Of a stretch of 29,600 nt of DNA, positions 5,969 through 14,196 are shown piece by piece (positions within the stretch are counted from its first letter, which is position 1; each line of letters begins with the position of its first letter). Made by a program: the position numbers and the translations under genes. Source of the stretch: Actinomycetota bacterium (GTDB lineage: Bacteria > Actinomycetota > Thermoleophilia > Solirubrobacterales > Solirubrobacteraceae); the NCBI GenBank assembly GCA_005888335.1, contig VAWY01000010.1:1-29600 (forward strand), read 5' to 3'. The notes under the pieces were generated by a model. It was not told the origin of the DNA. It ran no database searches and saw nothing but the letters and a program-made list of their open reading frames with translations.

Positions 5969-6964
5969 TCAGCGGTTGACCGTGGCCATCCCCGTGCGGT
6001 CGTAGCGATCGCCTGCGGCCTGCGGGATCTCCGCGTCGATGCGCGCGAGGTCCTCGGCGCTGAGCTCAACGGCCGCCGCGCCCAGGTTCTCCTCGAGGTA
6101 GGTCCGGCGCTTGGTCCCGGGGATCGGCACGACGTCGTCGCCCTGGGCGAGCACCCACGCGAGCGCGAGCTGGCCCGGCGTGCAGCCCTTCTCGGCGGCG
6201 AGCTCCTCGACCTTCGCCACGAGCTTGAGGTTCTGCTGCAGCGCGTCGCCGGTGAAGCGTGGGCCGTGGCGGCGGAAGTCGTTGGGGTCGAGCTCGTCGG
6301 GCGACTTGAAGCGTCCGCTCAAGAAGCCGCGCCCGAGCGGCGAGTAGGGCACGAAGCCGATGCCGAGCTCGCGGACGGTCGGCAAGATCTCCGCCTCGGG
6401 GTCGCGCGTCCACAGCGAGTACTCCGTCTGCAGCGCGGTGATCGGGTGGGTCCTGTGCGCGCGCCGGATCGTCTCGGGCGCGGCCTCGCTCAGCCCGAGG
6501 TGGCGCACCTTCCCCTCGGCGACGAGCTCGCCCATCGCGCCGACGGTCTCCTCGATCGGCGTGTTGGGGTCGACGCGGTGCAGGTAGTAGAGGTCGACGT
6601 GGTCGGTTCCCAGCCGCTTCAGCGAGCCCTCGATCGACCGGCGCACGTTCTCGCGCGAGCCGTCGAGGACGCGGTTGGTCGGGTTCTCCTCGGTCGGCGC
6701 GAAGCGGATGCCGAACTTCGTGGCGACGACGACCTCGTCGCGGCGGCCGGCGATCGCGCGGCCGACGAGCTCTTCGTTGGTGAACGGCCCGTACATCTCC
6801 GCGGTGTCCAGGAGCGTGCAGCCGAGCTCGATCGCGCGGTGGATCGTGGCCAGCGCCTCGTCTTCGTCGGCGGTCCCGTAGAAGGCGGACATCCCCATGC
6901 AGCCGAGGCCGATCTCGGAGACGGCGAGGGGGCCGAGGCGGCGCTGCTTCAGCGTGGCGGTCAT
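5969..6964 (-). CDS. Aldo/keto reductase
   Basis: The 331-aa protein starts at the ATG at 6964 ([20 protein letters not shown]). It is a complete (beta/alpha)8 aldo/keto reductase with the catalytic tetrad Asp53 and Tyr58 (LLDTAEMYG), Lys83 (VATKFG) and His129 (YYLHRVDP). The C-terminal NADP-binding part is present too ([28 protein letters not shown]). These enzymes reduce aldehydes and ketones with NADPH in the cytoplasm. The sequence resembles the broad group annotated as general stress or pyridoxal/quinone-type reductases, so the substrate is open. Its start codon overlaps the likely start codon of the divergent PilZ gene, and no clear ribosome site is visible, suggesting a leaderless or very short-leader transcript. 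Confidence 0.93.
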   Translation of the reverse strand: MTATLKQRRLGPLAVSEIGLGCMGMSAFYGTADEDEALATIHRAIELGCTLLDTAEMYGPFTNEELVGRAIAGRRDEVVVATKFGIRFAPTEENPTNRVLDGSRENVRRSIEGSLKRLGTDHVDLYYLHRVDPNTPIEETVGAMGELVAEGKVRHLGLSEAAPETIRRAHRTHPITALQTEYSLWTRDPEAEILPTVRELGIGFVPYSPLGRGFLSGRFKSPDELDPNDFRRHGPRFTGDALQQNLKLVAKVEELAAEKGCTPGQLALAWVLAQGDDVVPIPGTKRRTYLEENLGAAAVELSAEDLARIDAEIPQAAGDRYDRTGMATVNR

Positions 6965-7628
6965 GGCCGAAACGCTAGCTGTCCGCCATTCGTGGCAGGG
7001 TGCGCTCATCGTGGCGCGCGGCGACGAGGACGCACTCCTGCCCACGATGGGCGCGCCGGTGAACCTGGTCGTCGACGACGTGCGCGTCCGCGCGCAGATC
7101 GTCGGCGTCGCCGAGGGCCGGTTCGAGCTGGCGGCGACCGTCGTCCCCGACCCGCTGCGGGCGGCCGGGACGGCGGACGCCCGCATCGAGTTCGTCGCCG
7201 AGGGCGGCCCGTGCCGGCTGCTCGGCTCGGCGGCGCTCGCCTCGCGCGCGGCGACCGAGAGCCGGCCGGGGCTCAACGTCCTCTTCGCCCACGAGCGCCC
7301 CGGCCAGCTCCTGCTGCGCAGCGACCGCGTCCGCGCGCGCGTCGAGGTCGAGATCGAGGTCGACGTCCGCGGCCTCTCGCGGCGCACGCGCACGGTCGAC
7401 CTGCGCGGCGGCGGCGCGCTCGTGCGCGGCCCGCTCGACGCCCAGATCGGCGACCGCGTCCGCTACTCGGTCCGCGTCCCCGGGCGGCGCGAGACCGTCG
7501 AGGGCTGGGCGCGCGTCGCGCGGGTCACCGAGGAGGGCGACGTGGCGATCCAGTTCGACGAGCTCGACGAGGACGACCGCGCCGACGTCATGCTCGCGGT
7601 GTTCCAGGCGCAGCGCGAGGCCCGCTGA
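6963..7628 (+). CDS. PilZ-domain protein (cyclic-di-GMP receptor family, YcgR-like layout)
   Basis: The 221-aa protein (from ATG 6963; GTG at 7011 is an alternative) has two parts. Residues 25-110 resemble the YcgR-like N-terminal barrel ([35 protein letters not shown]). Residues 115-220 are a PilZ barrel. The first c-di-GMP motif, RxxxR, is present as R122-V-R-A-R126. The second, D/N-x-S-x-x-G, reads D146-L-R148-G-G-G151, so serine is replaced by arginine. PilZ proteins with changes here may bind the ligand weakly or act as adaptors. A diguanylate cyclase/phosphodiesterase lies 4 kb downstream. The 3' end runs 41 bases into the convergent TetR gene. It is cytoplasmic, with no membrane span. 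Confidence 0.8.
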   Translation: MAETLAVRHSWQGALIVARGDEDALLPTMGAPVNLVVDDVRVRAQIVGVAEGRFELAATVVPDPLRAAGTADARIEFVAEGGPCRLLGSAALASRAATESRPGLNVLFAHERPGQLLLRSDRVRARVEVEIEVDVRGLSRRTRTVDLRGGGALVRGPLDAQIGDRVRYSVRVPGRRETVEGWARVARVTEEGDVAIQFDELDEDDRADVMLAVFQAQREAR

Positions 7629-8256
7629 GCAGCGACACCTGGAGGTGGAAGAGGACGTCCTCGAGCTCGGGCAGCTGCTCGGTGCGCCCCTCGACCACCC
7701 ACGCCGAGACCACCTCGCTTGTCGCGCCGACGGCGGCGAGGTAGAGCTCGTCCGGCAGCTCCGGCGCGCCCGCGACGGACTCGACGAGCTCACGCGCGAG
7801 GGCGGCGAACTGGCGGTGCACGGCGCGCCGGCGCTCGATGGCCGCCGGTCCCGCGGCGCTGACCTCGATCAGGAACGTGCGGGCGAACGCCGGCTCGGCG
7901 GCGAGCGTCTGCAGGTACGCGCGGATGCGCGCGCGCGTGACGGCCAGCGGGTCGCGGGCGCCGTCCCCCGCGCGGCGCACGGTCTCCAGCAGCACCTCGA
8001 CGCCCATCTCGTAGGCGGCGAGAAAGCAGTCGAGCTTGTCGCGGAAGTGCTCGTAGAACGTCTTGCGCGACACGCCCGCGCGCGCGATGACGTCCGCGAC
8101 GCTCACCGCCCCGTAGCCCTTCTCGGCGACCGCCTCGGCCATCGCGTCGAGCATGCGGGCGCGCTGCGAGGCCTGCACGACTTCGCGCGCCAGGCCGTGC
8201 GGCCCGCGCGGGAGGACGCGAGGGAGCGGGGTGTCGACGGAGTCCGGGAAGGCCAT
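7588..8256 (-). CDS. TetR-family transcription regulator
   Basis: The 222-aa protein has the TetR DNA-binding unit at residues 32-78 (RARMLDAMAEAVAEKGYGAV, then VADVIARAGVSRKTFYEHF with helix 3 and the signature YEHFRDKLDCF). An all-helical ligand and dimer domain follows. The ATG at 8256 is chosen because a probable minus-strand promoter (GAAACA-N17-TACAGT, -10 box at about 8281-8286) overlaps the alternative GTG at 8286. It is divergent from the membrane protein/monooxygenase operon and the gap carries a GGAAACA inverted repeat, so it is most likely an autoregulated repressor of that operon responding to the monooxygenase substrate. The last 41 bases overlap the convergent PilZ gene. Confidence 0.92.
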   Translation of the reverse strand: MAFPDSVDTPLPRVLPRGPHGLAREVVQASQRARMLDAMAEAVAEKGYGAVSVADVIARAGVSRKTFYEHFRDKLDCFLAAYEMGVEVLLETVRRAGDGARDPLAVTRARIRAYLQTLAAEPAFARTFLIEVSAAGPAAIERRRAVHRQFAALARELVESVAGAPELPDELYLAAVGATSEVVSAWVVEGRTEQLPELEDVLFHLQVSLLSGPRAAPGTPRA

Positions 8257-8268
8257 GCGGGCTATGTG

Positions 8269-8307
8269 GGAAACATCACTGTACACTGCCAGAGAGAGCG
8301 TGTTTCC
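8269..8307. promoter_or_regulatory. Divergent promoter with GGAAACA inverted repeat (probable TetR operator)
   Basis: GGAAACA (8269-8275) and TGTTTCC (8301-8307) are perfect inverted arms 25 bases apart. TGTACA (8280-8285) and the direct repeat CACTG-TA-CACTG lie between them. The arms overlap the predicted -35 and start region of the TetR gene. The width would suit two TetR dimers. Binding is inferred. Confidence 0.45.
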
Positions 8308-8325
8308 TATCCGGCGGTCCCTCCC

Positions 8326-8775
8326 ATGACTCCCACCGCAGCCACGCAGCCCAACCGATCACCGCGCCCCCACACCCTGGTGCTGCGCATCCTGCTCGCG
8401 GCGCTCACCGCCGTGCTCGCGATCAACCTCTACACCGGCGCCCCGCTGCTGGCCATCTGGGCCGGCTCGCGCGTGCAGAACGGCACCCAGCTGACTATGG
8501 GCACCGTCGGCGTGGTGATCGGCGTGCTCGTCGTGAGCGTGACGATCCTCGTCTTCCTGCTCGTCCGGGTCGAGGCCGCCTACAAGGCGCTCACCAACCA
8601 GCCGACCAAGCGCCGCGTCGCGCCGTGGCTGCGCAGCATGCGCGGCGAGCGCGACGAGATCGAGCATCGCCGCCCGCTGACCGGGTTCGAGAAGGCCCTC
8701 GTCACCGCGGTCGTCGTCGCCATCGCCGGCTTCGAGGTCTGGTTCTTCTTCTTCTCCGGTTCGCCGATTGGATGA
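8326..8775 (+). CDS. Small three-span membrane protein coupled to the monooxygenase
   Basis: This 149-aa protein has a polar N-terminus and three hydrophobic stretches: residues 18-47 (LVLRILLAALTAVLAINLY...), 59-81 (GTVGVVIGVLVVSVTILVFLL) and 123-143 (ALVTAVVVAIAGFEVWFFFF). A charged loop (residues 88-120, KRRVAPWLRSMRGERDEIEHRR) separates the second and third. The stop codon overlaps the start of the flavin monooxygenase (ATGA, 8772-8775), so the two are translationally coupled. I recognise no named family. Its constant link to the monooxygenase suggests a membrane partner, for example to dock the enzyme or deliver a lipid-like substrate. That is inference. Transcription is probably controlled by the divergent TetR protein. 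Confidence 0.8.
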   Translation: MTPTAATQPNRSPRPHTLVLRILLAALTAVLAINLYTGAPLLAIWAGSRVQNGTQLTMGTVGVVIGVLVVSVTILVFLLVRVEAAYKALTNQPTKRRVAPWLRSMRGERDEIEHRRPLTGFEKALVTAVVVAIAGFEVWFFFFSGSPIG

Positions 8776-10268
8776 CGAACGCCGACGTCGCGATCATCGG
8801 CTCGGGCTTCGCCGGCCTGGGCATGGCGATCCGCCTCAAGCAGGCCGGCCTCGACGACTTCGTGGTCTACGAGCGCGGCGAGGACGTCGGCGGGACGTGG
8901 TGGTTCAACACCTATCCCGGCTGCCAGTGCGACATCCCGTCGCACCTGTACTCGTTCTCCTTCGCGCTCAACCCCGACTGGAGCCGCACGTACTCCAGGC
9001 AGGAGGAGATCCAGCGCTACTTGCGCGACTGCGCCGAGCGCTACGACGTCCTGCGCCACATCCGCTTCAACACCAGCGTCGACGCCGCCGCCTGGGACGA
9101 CGACGCCCAGCGCTGGCGGCTGCAGACAACGGACGGCGAGGCGGTCGCCCGCGTGCTCGTCGCCGGCTTCGGCCCGCTCAGCGAGCCCGCGGTGCCCGAC
9201 CTCCCGGGCCTGGACTCCTTCGCGGGCACGACGTTCCACACGGCGACGTGGGACCACGACCACGACCTCACCGGCCGGCGCGTCGCCGTCATCGGCACCG
9301 GCGCCTCGGCGATCCAGGTCGTGCCGCAGATCCAGCCGCTCGTCGAGCAGCTGCACGTCTTCCAGCGCACGCCGCCGTGGGTCGTCCCGCACCGCGACCG
9401 TCCCATCACCGGCGTCGAGCGGCGCGTGTACCGCGCCTTCCCGGCGCTGCAGCGCTTCGTGCGCCACAGCGTCTACCTGCTGCGCGAGGCGCTCGTGCCC
9501 GGCCTGGCGTTCAACCCGCGGCTGCAGCGCGGCGTCCAACGACTGGCCGAGTCGCACCTGCGCAAGCAGATCAGCGACCCCGAGCTGCTCGAGAAGGTCA
9601 CCCCCGACTACGTGATCGGATGCAAGCGGATCCTGCCTTCCAACGACTGGTATCCCGCGCTGAGTCAGCCCAACGTCGAGCTCGTGACCAGCGGCATCCG
9701 CGAGGTCCGCGAGCACGCGATCGTCACCGGCGACGGCACCGAGGTCCCGGTCGACACGATCGTCTTCGGCACCGGCTTCCACGTGACCGACATCCCGATC
9801 GCCTCGCGCGTGCGCGGGCGTGCCGGCCGCACGCTCGACGACGTCTGGCAGGGCAGCGCGCAGGCCTTCCGCGGCACGACGGTGAGCGGCTTCCCGAACC
9901 TCTTCATCCTGCTCGGGCCGAACACCGGCCTGGGCCACAACTCGGTCGTCTACATGGCGGAGTCCCAGCTCAGCTACGTGATGGACGCGCTGCGGCTCAT
10001 GCGCGAGCGCGGCGTCGAGAGCGTCGACGTGCGCTCCGAGGCCCAGGAGGGCTACAACGCGAAGATCCAGCGGGTGATGGGCCGCACGGTGTGGAACAGC
10101 GGCGGCTGCTCGAGCTGGTACATCGACCGCAACGGCCGCAACACGACGATCTGGCCCGACTTCACGTGGCGCTTTCGCCTGAAGCTGCGCCGCTTCGACG
10201 CGTCCGCGTATGCGGCGCGGGTGCGCGTCGCGCAATCACAGCCGCAGCCCGAGCCCGCGCCGGCGTAA
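8772..10268 (+). CDS. Flavin-containing monooxygenase of Baeyer-Villiger type
   Basis: The 498-aa protein starts in the ATGA overlap with the upstream gene. It has the FAD-binding GSGFAG (residues 10-15), the stretch GGTWWFNTYPGCQCDIPSHLY (described by its ends, residues 40-60) and a second nucleotide motif GTGASA (175-180) for NADPH. Between them lies FAGTTFHTATWD (150-161), a full match to the Baeyer-Villiger fingerprint F-x-G-x3-H-x3-W-(P/D). VFQRTPPWV holds the conserved Arg that stabilises the flavin peroxide in this family. Such enzymes insert oxygen next to a ketone to give esters or lactones, using O2 and NADPH. Long-chain, cyclic or steroid ketones are possible substrates. Length is in the normal range for type I enzymes without an N-terminal extension. 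Operon and TetR context point to inducible catabolism. Confidence 0.92.
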   Translation: MTNADVAIIGSGFAGLGMAIRLKQAGLDDFVVYERGEDVGGTWWFNTYPGCQCDIPSHLYSFSFALNPDWSRTYSRQEEIQRYLRDCAERYDVLRHIRFNTSVDAAAWDDDAQRWRLQTTDGEAVARVLVAGFGPLSEPAVPDLPGLDSFAGTTFHTATWDHDHDLTGRRVAVIGTGASAIQVVPQIQPLVEQLHVFQRTPPWVVPHRDRPITGVERRVYRAFPALQRFVRHSVYLLREALVPGLAFNPRLQRGVQRLAESHLRKQISDPELLEKVTPDYVIGCKRILPSNDWYPALSQPNVELVTSGIREVREHAIVTGDGTEVPVDTIVFGTGFHVTDIPIASRVRGRAGRTLDDVWQGSAQAFRGTTVSGFPNLFILLGPNTGLGHNSVVYMAESQLSYVMDALRLMRERGVESVDVRSEAQEGYNAKIQRVMGRTVWNSGGCSSWYIDRNGRNTTIWPDFTWRFRLKLRRFDASAYAARVRVAQSQPQPEPAPA

Positions 10269-10305
10269 TCGGGGGGTCGGGTCGCTCCGCGCCGACGTTT
10301 GCCTT

Positions 10306-10516
10306 GGGTCGCGGCGTGGTCGGATGGCACCGAGGGAGAGCGGATCGTGGTCTGCGCCCGGGCCGAGCGGCGACACGCCAGGGGCGGCTCCCCGGGATGA
10401 CGAGACGTCACTTGGGGCGCTATTTCAGCCCCAATTGACGTCTCGTCTCACTTGAGCCTCCGTCACAGGGACAACCGACCCCTTCCCCTCGGTGCCATCG
10501 GACCACGCAGCGACCC
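10306..10516. repeat. Nested inverted-repeat element, 211 bp (possible MITE or relic)
   Basis: The 31-base arm at 10306-10336 (GGGTCGCGGCGTGGTC...) is the reverse complement of 10486-10516 with two mismatches. A weaker match extends outward to about 10283 and 10539. A second inverted repeat sits near the middle (10399-10447). No reading frame of convincing quality fills it, and it lies between the convergent ends of the monooxygenase and the F420-type oxidoreductase. It fills the 281-base gap between these genes. I see no clear target-site duplication. It could be a miniature transposable element, a decayed palindromic repeat or an oversized terminator. Confidence 0.75.
10399..10447. terminator. 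Inner hairpin, 20-bp arms with one mismatch
   Basis: GACGAGACGTCACTTGGGGC (10399-10418) and GCCCCAATTGACGTCTCGTC (10428-10447) pair over 19 of 20 positions around a 9-base AT-rich loop (GCTATTTCA). It lies 131 bases after the monooxygenase stop. It could end transcription from both sides or be the core of the surrounding repeat element. Confidence 0.5.
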
Positions 10517-10549
10517 GAAGCCACGCACGAGCTGAGCGCAAAAGCCCCA

Positions 10550-11554
10550 TCACCCCGCGAACGCCTCGATCACCGCGCGCACCCCGTCCATCCCGCGGAA
10601 CGCCGGCGGCCACAGCAGCGTGTGCTCGTAGACGCCCGCCCAGCGCTCGGCGAAGCGCGCGCGCACCTCGTCGGGCGTCCCGGCCAGGGCGATCGTGTCG
10701 AGCATCTCATCGGGGACGAGCGACACCGCGCGGGCGAAGTCGCCGCCGCGCCACGCCTCGCGGATGCGCTCGGCGTGCTCCTCGAAGCCGTGCAGGCGGT
10801 GCACCACGCGGTAGGTCTTGACCGTCGAGTTGAACGCGACGACCGCCGCGGCGGCCTGGCGCGCCGCGCCGCGGTCGGCGTCGACGCTGCAGGTCAGGTA
10901 GCCGGCGATCGGCACCGCGGTGTCGCGCCCGGCGCGCTCGGCGCCGTGGGCGAGCGCGGGCCGGGCGACCTCGCGCACGTACTCGGGCGTGAACAGCGGG
11001 TGGCCGACCAGCCCGTCGCCGACGCGCCCGGCGGCCTCGATCATCCGCGGGTTGACGCCGGCGAGGTAGACGGGGACATCGGGGCGCAGCGGCGGCGCGA
11101 CCGCGGCGGTCGGGCGCACGTGCAGCCGGTAGAAGCGCCCGTCGTGGTCGACCGGTCCCTCGTGCAGGCGCCAGAGCGCCCGCAGCAGCGGGACGAGCTC
11201 CTCCATCCGGGGGGCGGGGTGCTCGCCGTCGAGGCCGTGCCAGTCGGTCTGCATCCGCCGCGTCCCGGCGCCGAGGCCGAGGATGAACCGCCCGCCGGCG
11301 AGCTCGTCGAGGTCGCGCGCCTCGGCGGCCAGCACGACCGGCGTGCGCCCGAACGCGTAGGCGATCGCCGTGCCGAGCCCGATCCGCGTCGTGGCCTGCG
11401 CCATCGCGGCGAGCGAGACCGTCGCCGAGCGGTCGTAGAACTCGGTCGCCCACACCGAGGCGAACCCCGCCGCCTCGGCCAGCCGCGCGGACGCGACGAC
11501 GTCGGCGAGCCCCGAGCCGCCCGTGACCACCAGCGAGACGCCGCCCTCGGCCAT
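10550..11554 (-). CDS. LLM-class (luciferase-like) F420- or FMN-dependent oxidoreductase
   Basis: The 334-aa protein is a TIM barrel of the bacterial-luciferase superfamily: LADVVASARLAEAAGFASVWATEFYDRSATVSLAAMAQ at the start (quoted by its key elements AEAAGF-SVW-TEF), TTRIGLGTAI, LDELAGGRFILGLGAG, PRMEELVPLLRALW, YLAGVNPRMIEAAGRVGDGLVGH and the C-terminal LAGTPDEVRARF. GRFILGLGAG and RVGDGLVGH are typical for F420-dependent actinobacterial members, which use reduced F420 or FMN for hydride transfer or oxygenation. The substrate is unknown. It starts 24 bases after the stop of the GGDEF-EAL gene on the same strand, so both are probably co-transcribed. There is no obvious ribosome site before the ATG. 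Confidence 0.9.
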   Translation of the reverse strand: MAEGGVSLVVTGGSGLADVVASARLAEAAGFASVWATEFYDRSATVSLAAMAQATTRIGLGTAIAYAFGRTPVVLAAEARDLDELAGGRFILGLGAGTRRMQTDWHGLDGEHPAPRMEELVPLLRALWRLHEGPVDHDGRFYRLHVRPTAAVAPPLRPDVPVYLAGVNPRMIEAAGRVGDGLVGHPLFTPEYVREVARPALAHGAERAGRDTAVPIAGYLTCSVDADRGAARQAAAAVVAFNSTVKTYRVVHRLHGFEEHAERIREAWRGGDFARAVSLVPDEMLDTIALAGTPDEVRARFAERWAGVYEHTLLWPPAFRGMDGVRAVIEAFAG

Positions 11555-11578
11555 GGCGGCGAACCGTAACCGGGCGCG

Positions 11579-14140
11579 TCAGGCTTGCGCGGCGCGGTCC
11601 CAGCCGGCGAGCAGCCGGTCGATGTCCGGCACGGTCAGCGGCCGCGAGAAGAGGAAGCCCTGCGCGCGCGTGCCGCCCATGCGCCGCAGCTCGCTGAGCT
11701 GCGCCTCGAGCTCGACGCCCTCGGCCACCACGTCGAGGCCGAGCGCCTCGGCCATCTTCACGATCGCCTCGACGATCGCGCGCTGCTCGACGTCCTCGTG
11801 GACCCCGGCGACGAACGTGCGGTCGATCTTGACCGCGTCGATGTTGAAGCGCCGCAGGTAGCCCAGCGACGAGTAGCCGGTGCCGAAGTCGTCGAGCAGG
11901 ACGCGGACGCCCGCAGCGCGCAGCTCGCTGAGCACGCGCTGGGCCTCGCCAGGGTCCTCGATGAGCGTGTGCTCGGTGAGCTCGAGCCCGAGGCGCTCGG
12001 GCGCCAGGCCGGAGGCCGCCAGCGCCGCGCGGACGTCGGCGGCCAGTGTGCCGGCCGCGAACTGGCGCGCCGACACGTTGACGGTCAGCTCGAGCTCGCG
12101 GTCCCAGCCCGCCACCTGGCGGCATGCCTCGTGCAGGCACCAGCGGCCGATCGGCACGATCAGCCCGGTGCGCTCGGCGGCGGCCAGGAAGTCGGCCGGG
12201 GCGAGCAGGCCGCGTTCGGGGTGCGCCCAGCGCAGCAGCGCCTCGACGCCGGTCGGGCGCCCGCTCTCGAGGTCGACGATCGGCTGGTAGGCGAGGCGCA
12301 GCTCGCCACGCTCGAGCGCCAGCCGCAGCTCGTTCTCGGTGCGCAGGCTCTCCAGCGCCTGGGACTGCAGGTCGTCGTGGTAGGTCGCCCACCCGTAGCC
12401 GCGCTCCTTCGCGCGGTACATCGCGGCGTCGGCCTCGCGCAGGAGCTGCTCGGCGCTCGCCTGGCGGCGCGGGCCGGCGAGCGCGATGCCGATGCTCGCG
12501 CCGGCGAACAGCTCGCGGCCGGCGATCGCGAACGGCCGCTCCCACGCCGAGGCCAGGCGCGCGGCGAGGACCTCGGCCGAGTCGGGCCCGCTGAGGCCGG
12601 GGCACAGGACGACGAACTCGTCGCCGCCGAGGCGCGCGACCAGGTCGCCGCCGCGCACGACCTGCCCCAGCCGCGCCGACAGCGCGCGCAGCAGCTCGTC
12701 GCCGATCTCGTGGCCGAGGCTGTCGTTGACCAGCTTGAAGTCGTCGAGGTCGAGCAGCAGCACCGCGAGGTGGTCGGGCCGCGGCTCGGCGAGCAGCGCG
12801 TGCAGGCGCTCGAGGAAGCAGCGCCGGTTGGGCAGGTCGGTCAGCGGGTCGTGGAGGGCCTGGTGGCGCAGCCGGGCCTGCGCCTCGGCGCGCTCGACCG
12901 CGGTGGTCAGCAGCTGGGCGACGCTCGTCACGAAGGCGAGATCCTCCTCGGCGAAGCTGCGGTCGGCTGCGCCGTGCCCGACGAGCAGGCCGAAGGGGTG
13001 CTGGGCGGTGCCGATCGCCGCGCTGACCGCGGCGCTCGCGGTCTCCCCCGCGGCCAGGCGCTGCTGGCCGACCGCGCCGGCCGGCCAGCCCGCCCCCGCG
13101 CTGAGCAGGTACTCGCGGCCGTCGGGCGCCAGCTCGAGCACGCCGACGCGCTCGAGCCCGAGCCGCGCGGCGACGACGCGCGCGGCGTCGTCGAAGAGCT
13201 CGGGCAGCTCGAGCTCGGCCGCGCGCTCGCCGAGGCGGGCGATGACCTCGCGCTCGAGCTCCACGCGCTTGCGATCGGTGATGTCGGTGACCATGATCAG
13301 CAGCGCCTCGTCGCCGCCCGCGTCGCGGAGCCGCGCGGTCGAGGCGATCGCCCACAGCGTCCGGCCGTCGCGGTGGCGCAGCTCGACGTCGACGGCGCCC
13401 TCGCCGGCCTCCGGCAGCGCGCCGGCCAGGAAGCGCTCGGCCGGCCGGCCGAGCAGGTCGCCCGGCGCGTGGCCGAGCATCGCGGCGAGCGGGCCGTTGA
13501 CGAAGCTCACGTTCCCGCCGGCGTCGACCGTGCAGACGCCCTCGTTGGCGGTCTCGATGATGCGCCGGTAGCGCTCCTCGGAGGCCTCGAGCTCGTCGCG
13601 CTGGCTCGCCTGGGTGTCCGCGAAGCGCAGGCACATGACGGTGGTCGCGGCGAGCACGAAGGCGGGATAGATCGCCCGGCCGACCTCGTCGAGGCCGGTG
13701 AGGACGGCGACCAGGCCGTAGAGCGCGAGGCCGAAGCCGCAGACGACCGCCACCGACGCGCGCTCGTAGGCGAGCGCCGCGAAGACGATCGGCACGAAGA
13801 ACAGGCTGGCCAGCGGGCTGCTGACCCCGCCGTCGAGGACGGACATCACCGCGATGAGCACGAGGTACGAGCTGCTCCAGGCGATGAAGAAGGGCTCGCG
13901 CCAGCGCGTCGCCAGCACGGGGTCGAGCCGCAGCTTCCGCACGATGGCGCCGATGACGAGCGCGGAGACGAACGACGCGACCAGCGTCGGCCGGTGCGGC
14001 GCGCCGTCGGTGAGGACCGCGTAGACGACGCCGCCGCCGGCGAGGAAGAAGGTCAGCGCGACGCCGAGCCTGACGTGCGCCCACGCCATGGCCAGCTGGC
14101 GCGCGGCGCGCTCCGCATGCGGTCCCATGTCAGACGGCAA
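11579..14140 (-). CDS. Membrane-anchored PAS-GAF-GGDEF-EAL cyclic-di-GMP enzyme
   Basis: The 853-aa protein (ATG 14140; ATG 14128 also possible) has about five membrane spans at residues 22-172 (a MASE-like sensor), a PAS domain at 186-298 (YRRIIETANEGVCTVD, MVTDITDRKR), a GAF domain at 300-420, GGDEF at 425-590 and EAL at 600-850. The cyclase site R503-L-G-G-D-E-F509 is intact, as is the inhibitory site R496-x-x-D499. The phosphodiesterase residues are also present: E633-A-L, N688, E720, D750-D751 in DDFGTGYSSL, K771, E807 and Q827. So both synthesis and breakdown of c-di-GMP look possible, with membrane, PAS and GAF inputs choosing the output. The following gene is the F420-type oxidoreductase. 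An inverted repeat lies in its divergent promoter region. Confidence 0.95.
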   Translation of the reverse strand: MPSDMGPHAERAARQLAMAWAHVRLGVALTFFLAGGGVVYAVLTDGAPHRPTLVASFVSALVIGAIVRKLRLDPVLATRWREPFFIAWSSSYLVLIAVMSVLDGGVSSPLASLFFVPIVFAALAYERASVAVVCGFGLALYGLVAVLTGLDEVGRAIYPAFVLAATTVMCLRFADTQASQRDELEASEERYRRIIETANEGVCTVDAGGNVSFVNGPLAAMLGHAPGDLLGRPAERFLAGALPEAGEGAVDVELRHRDGRTLWAIASTARLRDAGGDEALLIMVTDITDRKRVELEREVIARLGERAAELELPELFDDAARVVAARLGLERVGVLELAPDGREYLLSAGAGWPAGAVGQQRLAAGETASAAVSAAIGTAQHPFGLLVGHGAADRSFAEEDLAFVTSVAQLLTTAVERAEAQARLRHQALHDPLTDLPNRRCFLERLHALLAEPRPDHLAVLLLDLDDFKLVNDSLGHEIGDELLRALSARLGQVVRGGDLVARLGGDEFVVLCPGLSGPDSAEVLAARLASAWERPFAIAGRELFAGASIGIALAGPRRQASAEQLLREADAAMYRAKERGYGWATYHDDLQSQALESLRTENELRLALERGELRLAYQPIVDLESGRPTGVEALLRWAHPERGLLAPADFLAAAERTGLIVPIGRWCLHEACRQVAGWDRELELTVNVSARQFAAGTLAADVRAALAASGLAPERLGLELTEHTLIEDPGEAQRVLSELRAAGVRVLLDDFGTGYSSLGYLRRFNIDAVKIDRTFVAGVHEDVEQRAIVEAIVKMAEALGLDVVAEGVELEAQLSELRRMGGTRAQGFLFSRPLTVPDIDRLLAGWDRAAQA

Positions 14141-14141
14141 T

Positions 14142-14177
14142 CGTCCGGTTTGCCACGAACTGAAGTGGGACCGGACG
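14142..14177. promoter_or_regulatory. CGTCCGGT inverted repeat between divergent genes
   Basis: CGTCCGGT (14142-14149) and ACCGGACG (14170-14177) are perfect 8-base inverted arms 20 bases apart. They lie in the 56-base gap between the GGDEF-EAL gene (-) and the DNA glycosylase gene (+). It may be a shared operator. Confidence 0.35.
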
Positions 14178-14196
14178 GCTGTCAGGATGCGCGCGG

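Noticed and set aside
8257..8286. GTG at 8286 as start of the TetR gene
   Set aside because: A probable -10 box (TACAGT) for the same gene overlaps it, so the ATG at 8256 is more likely.
10707..14084. Very long open frame (over 1100 codons) on the minus strand
   Set aside because: Its translation is Arg/Ala/Pro-rich with no domain; it is a shadow of the GGDEF-EAL and oxidoreductase genes in another frame, common at very high GC.
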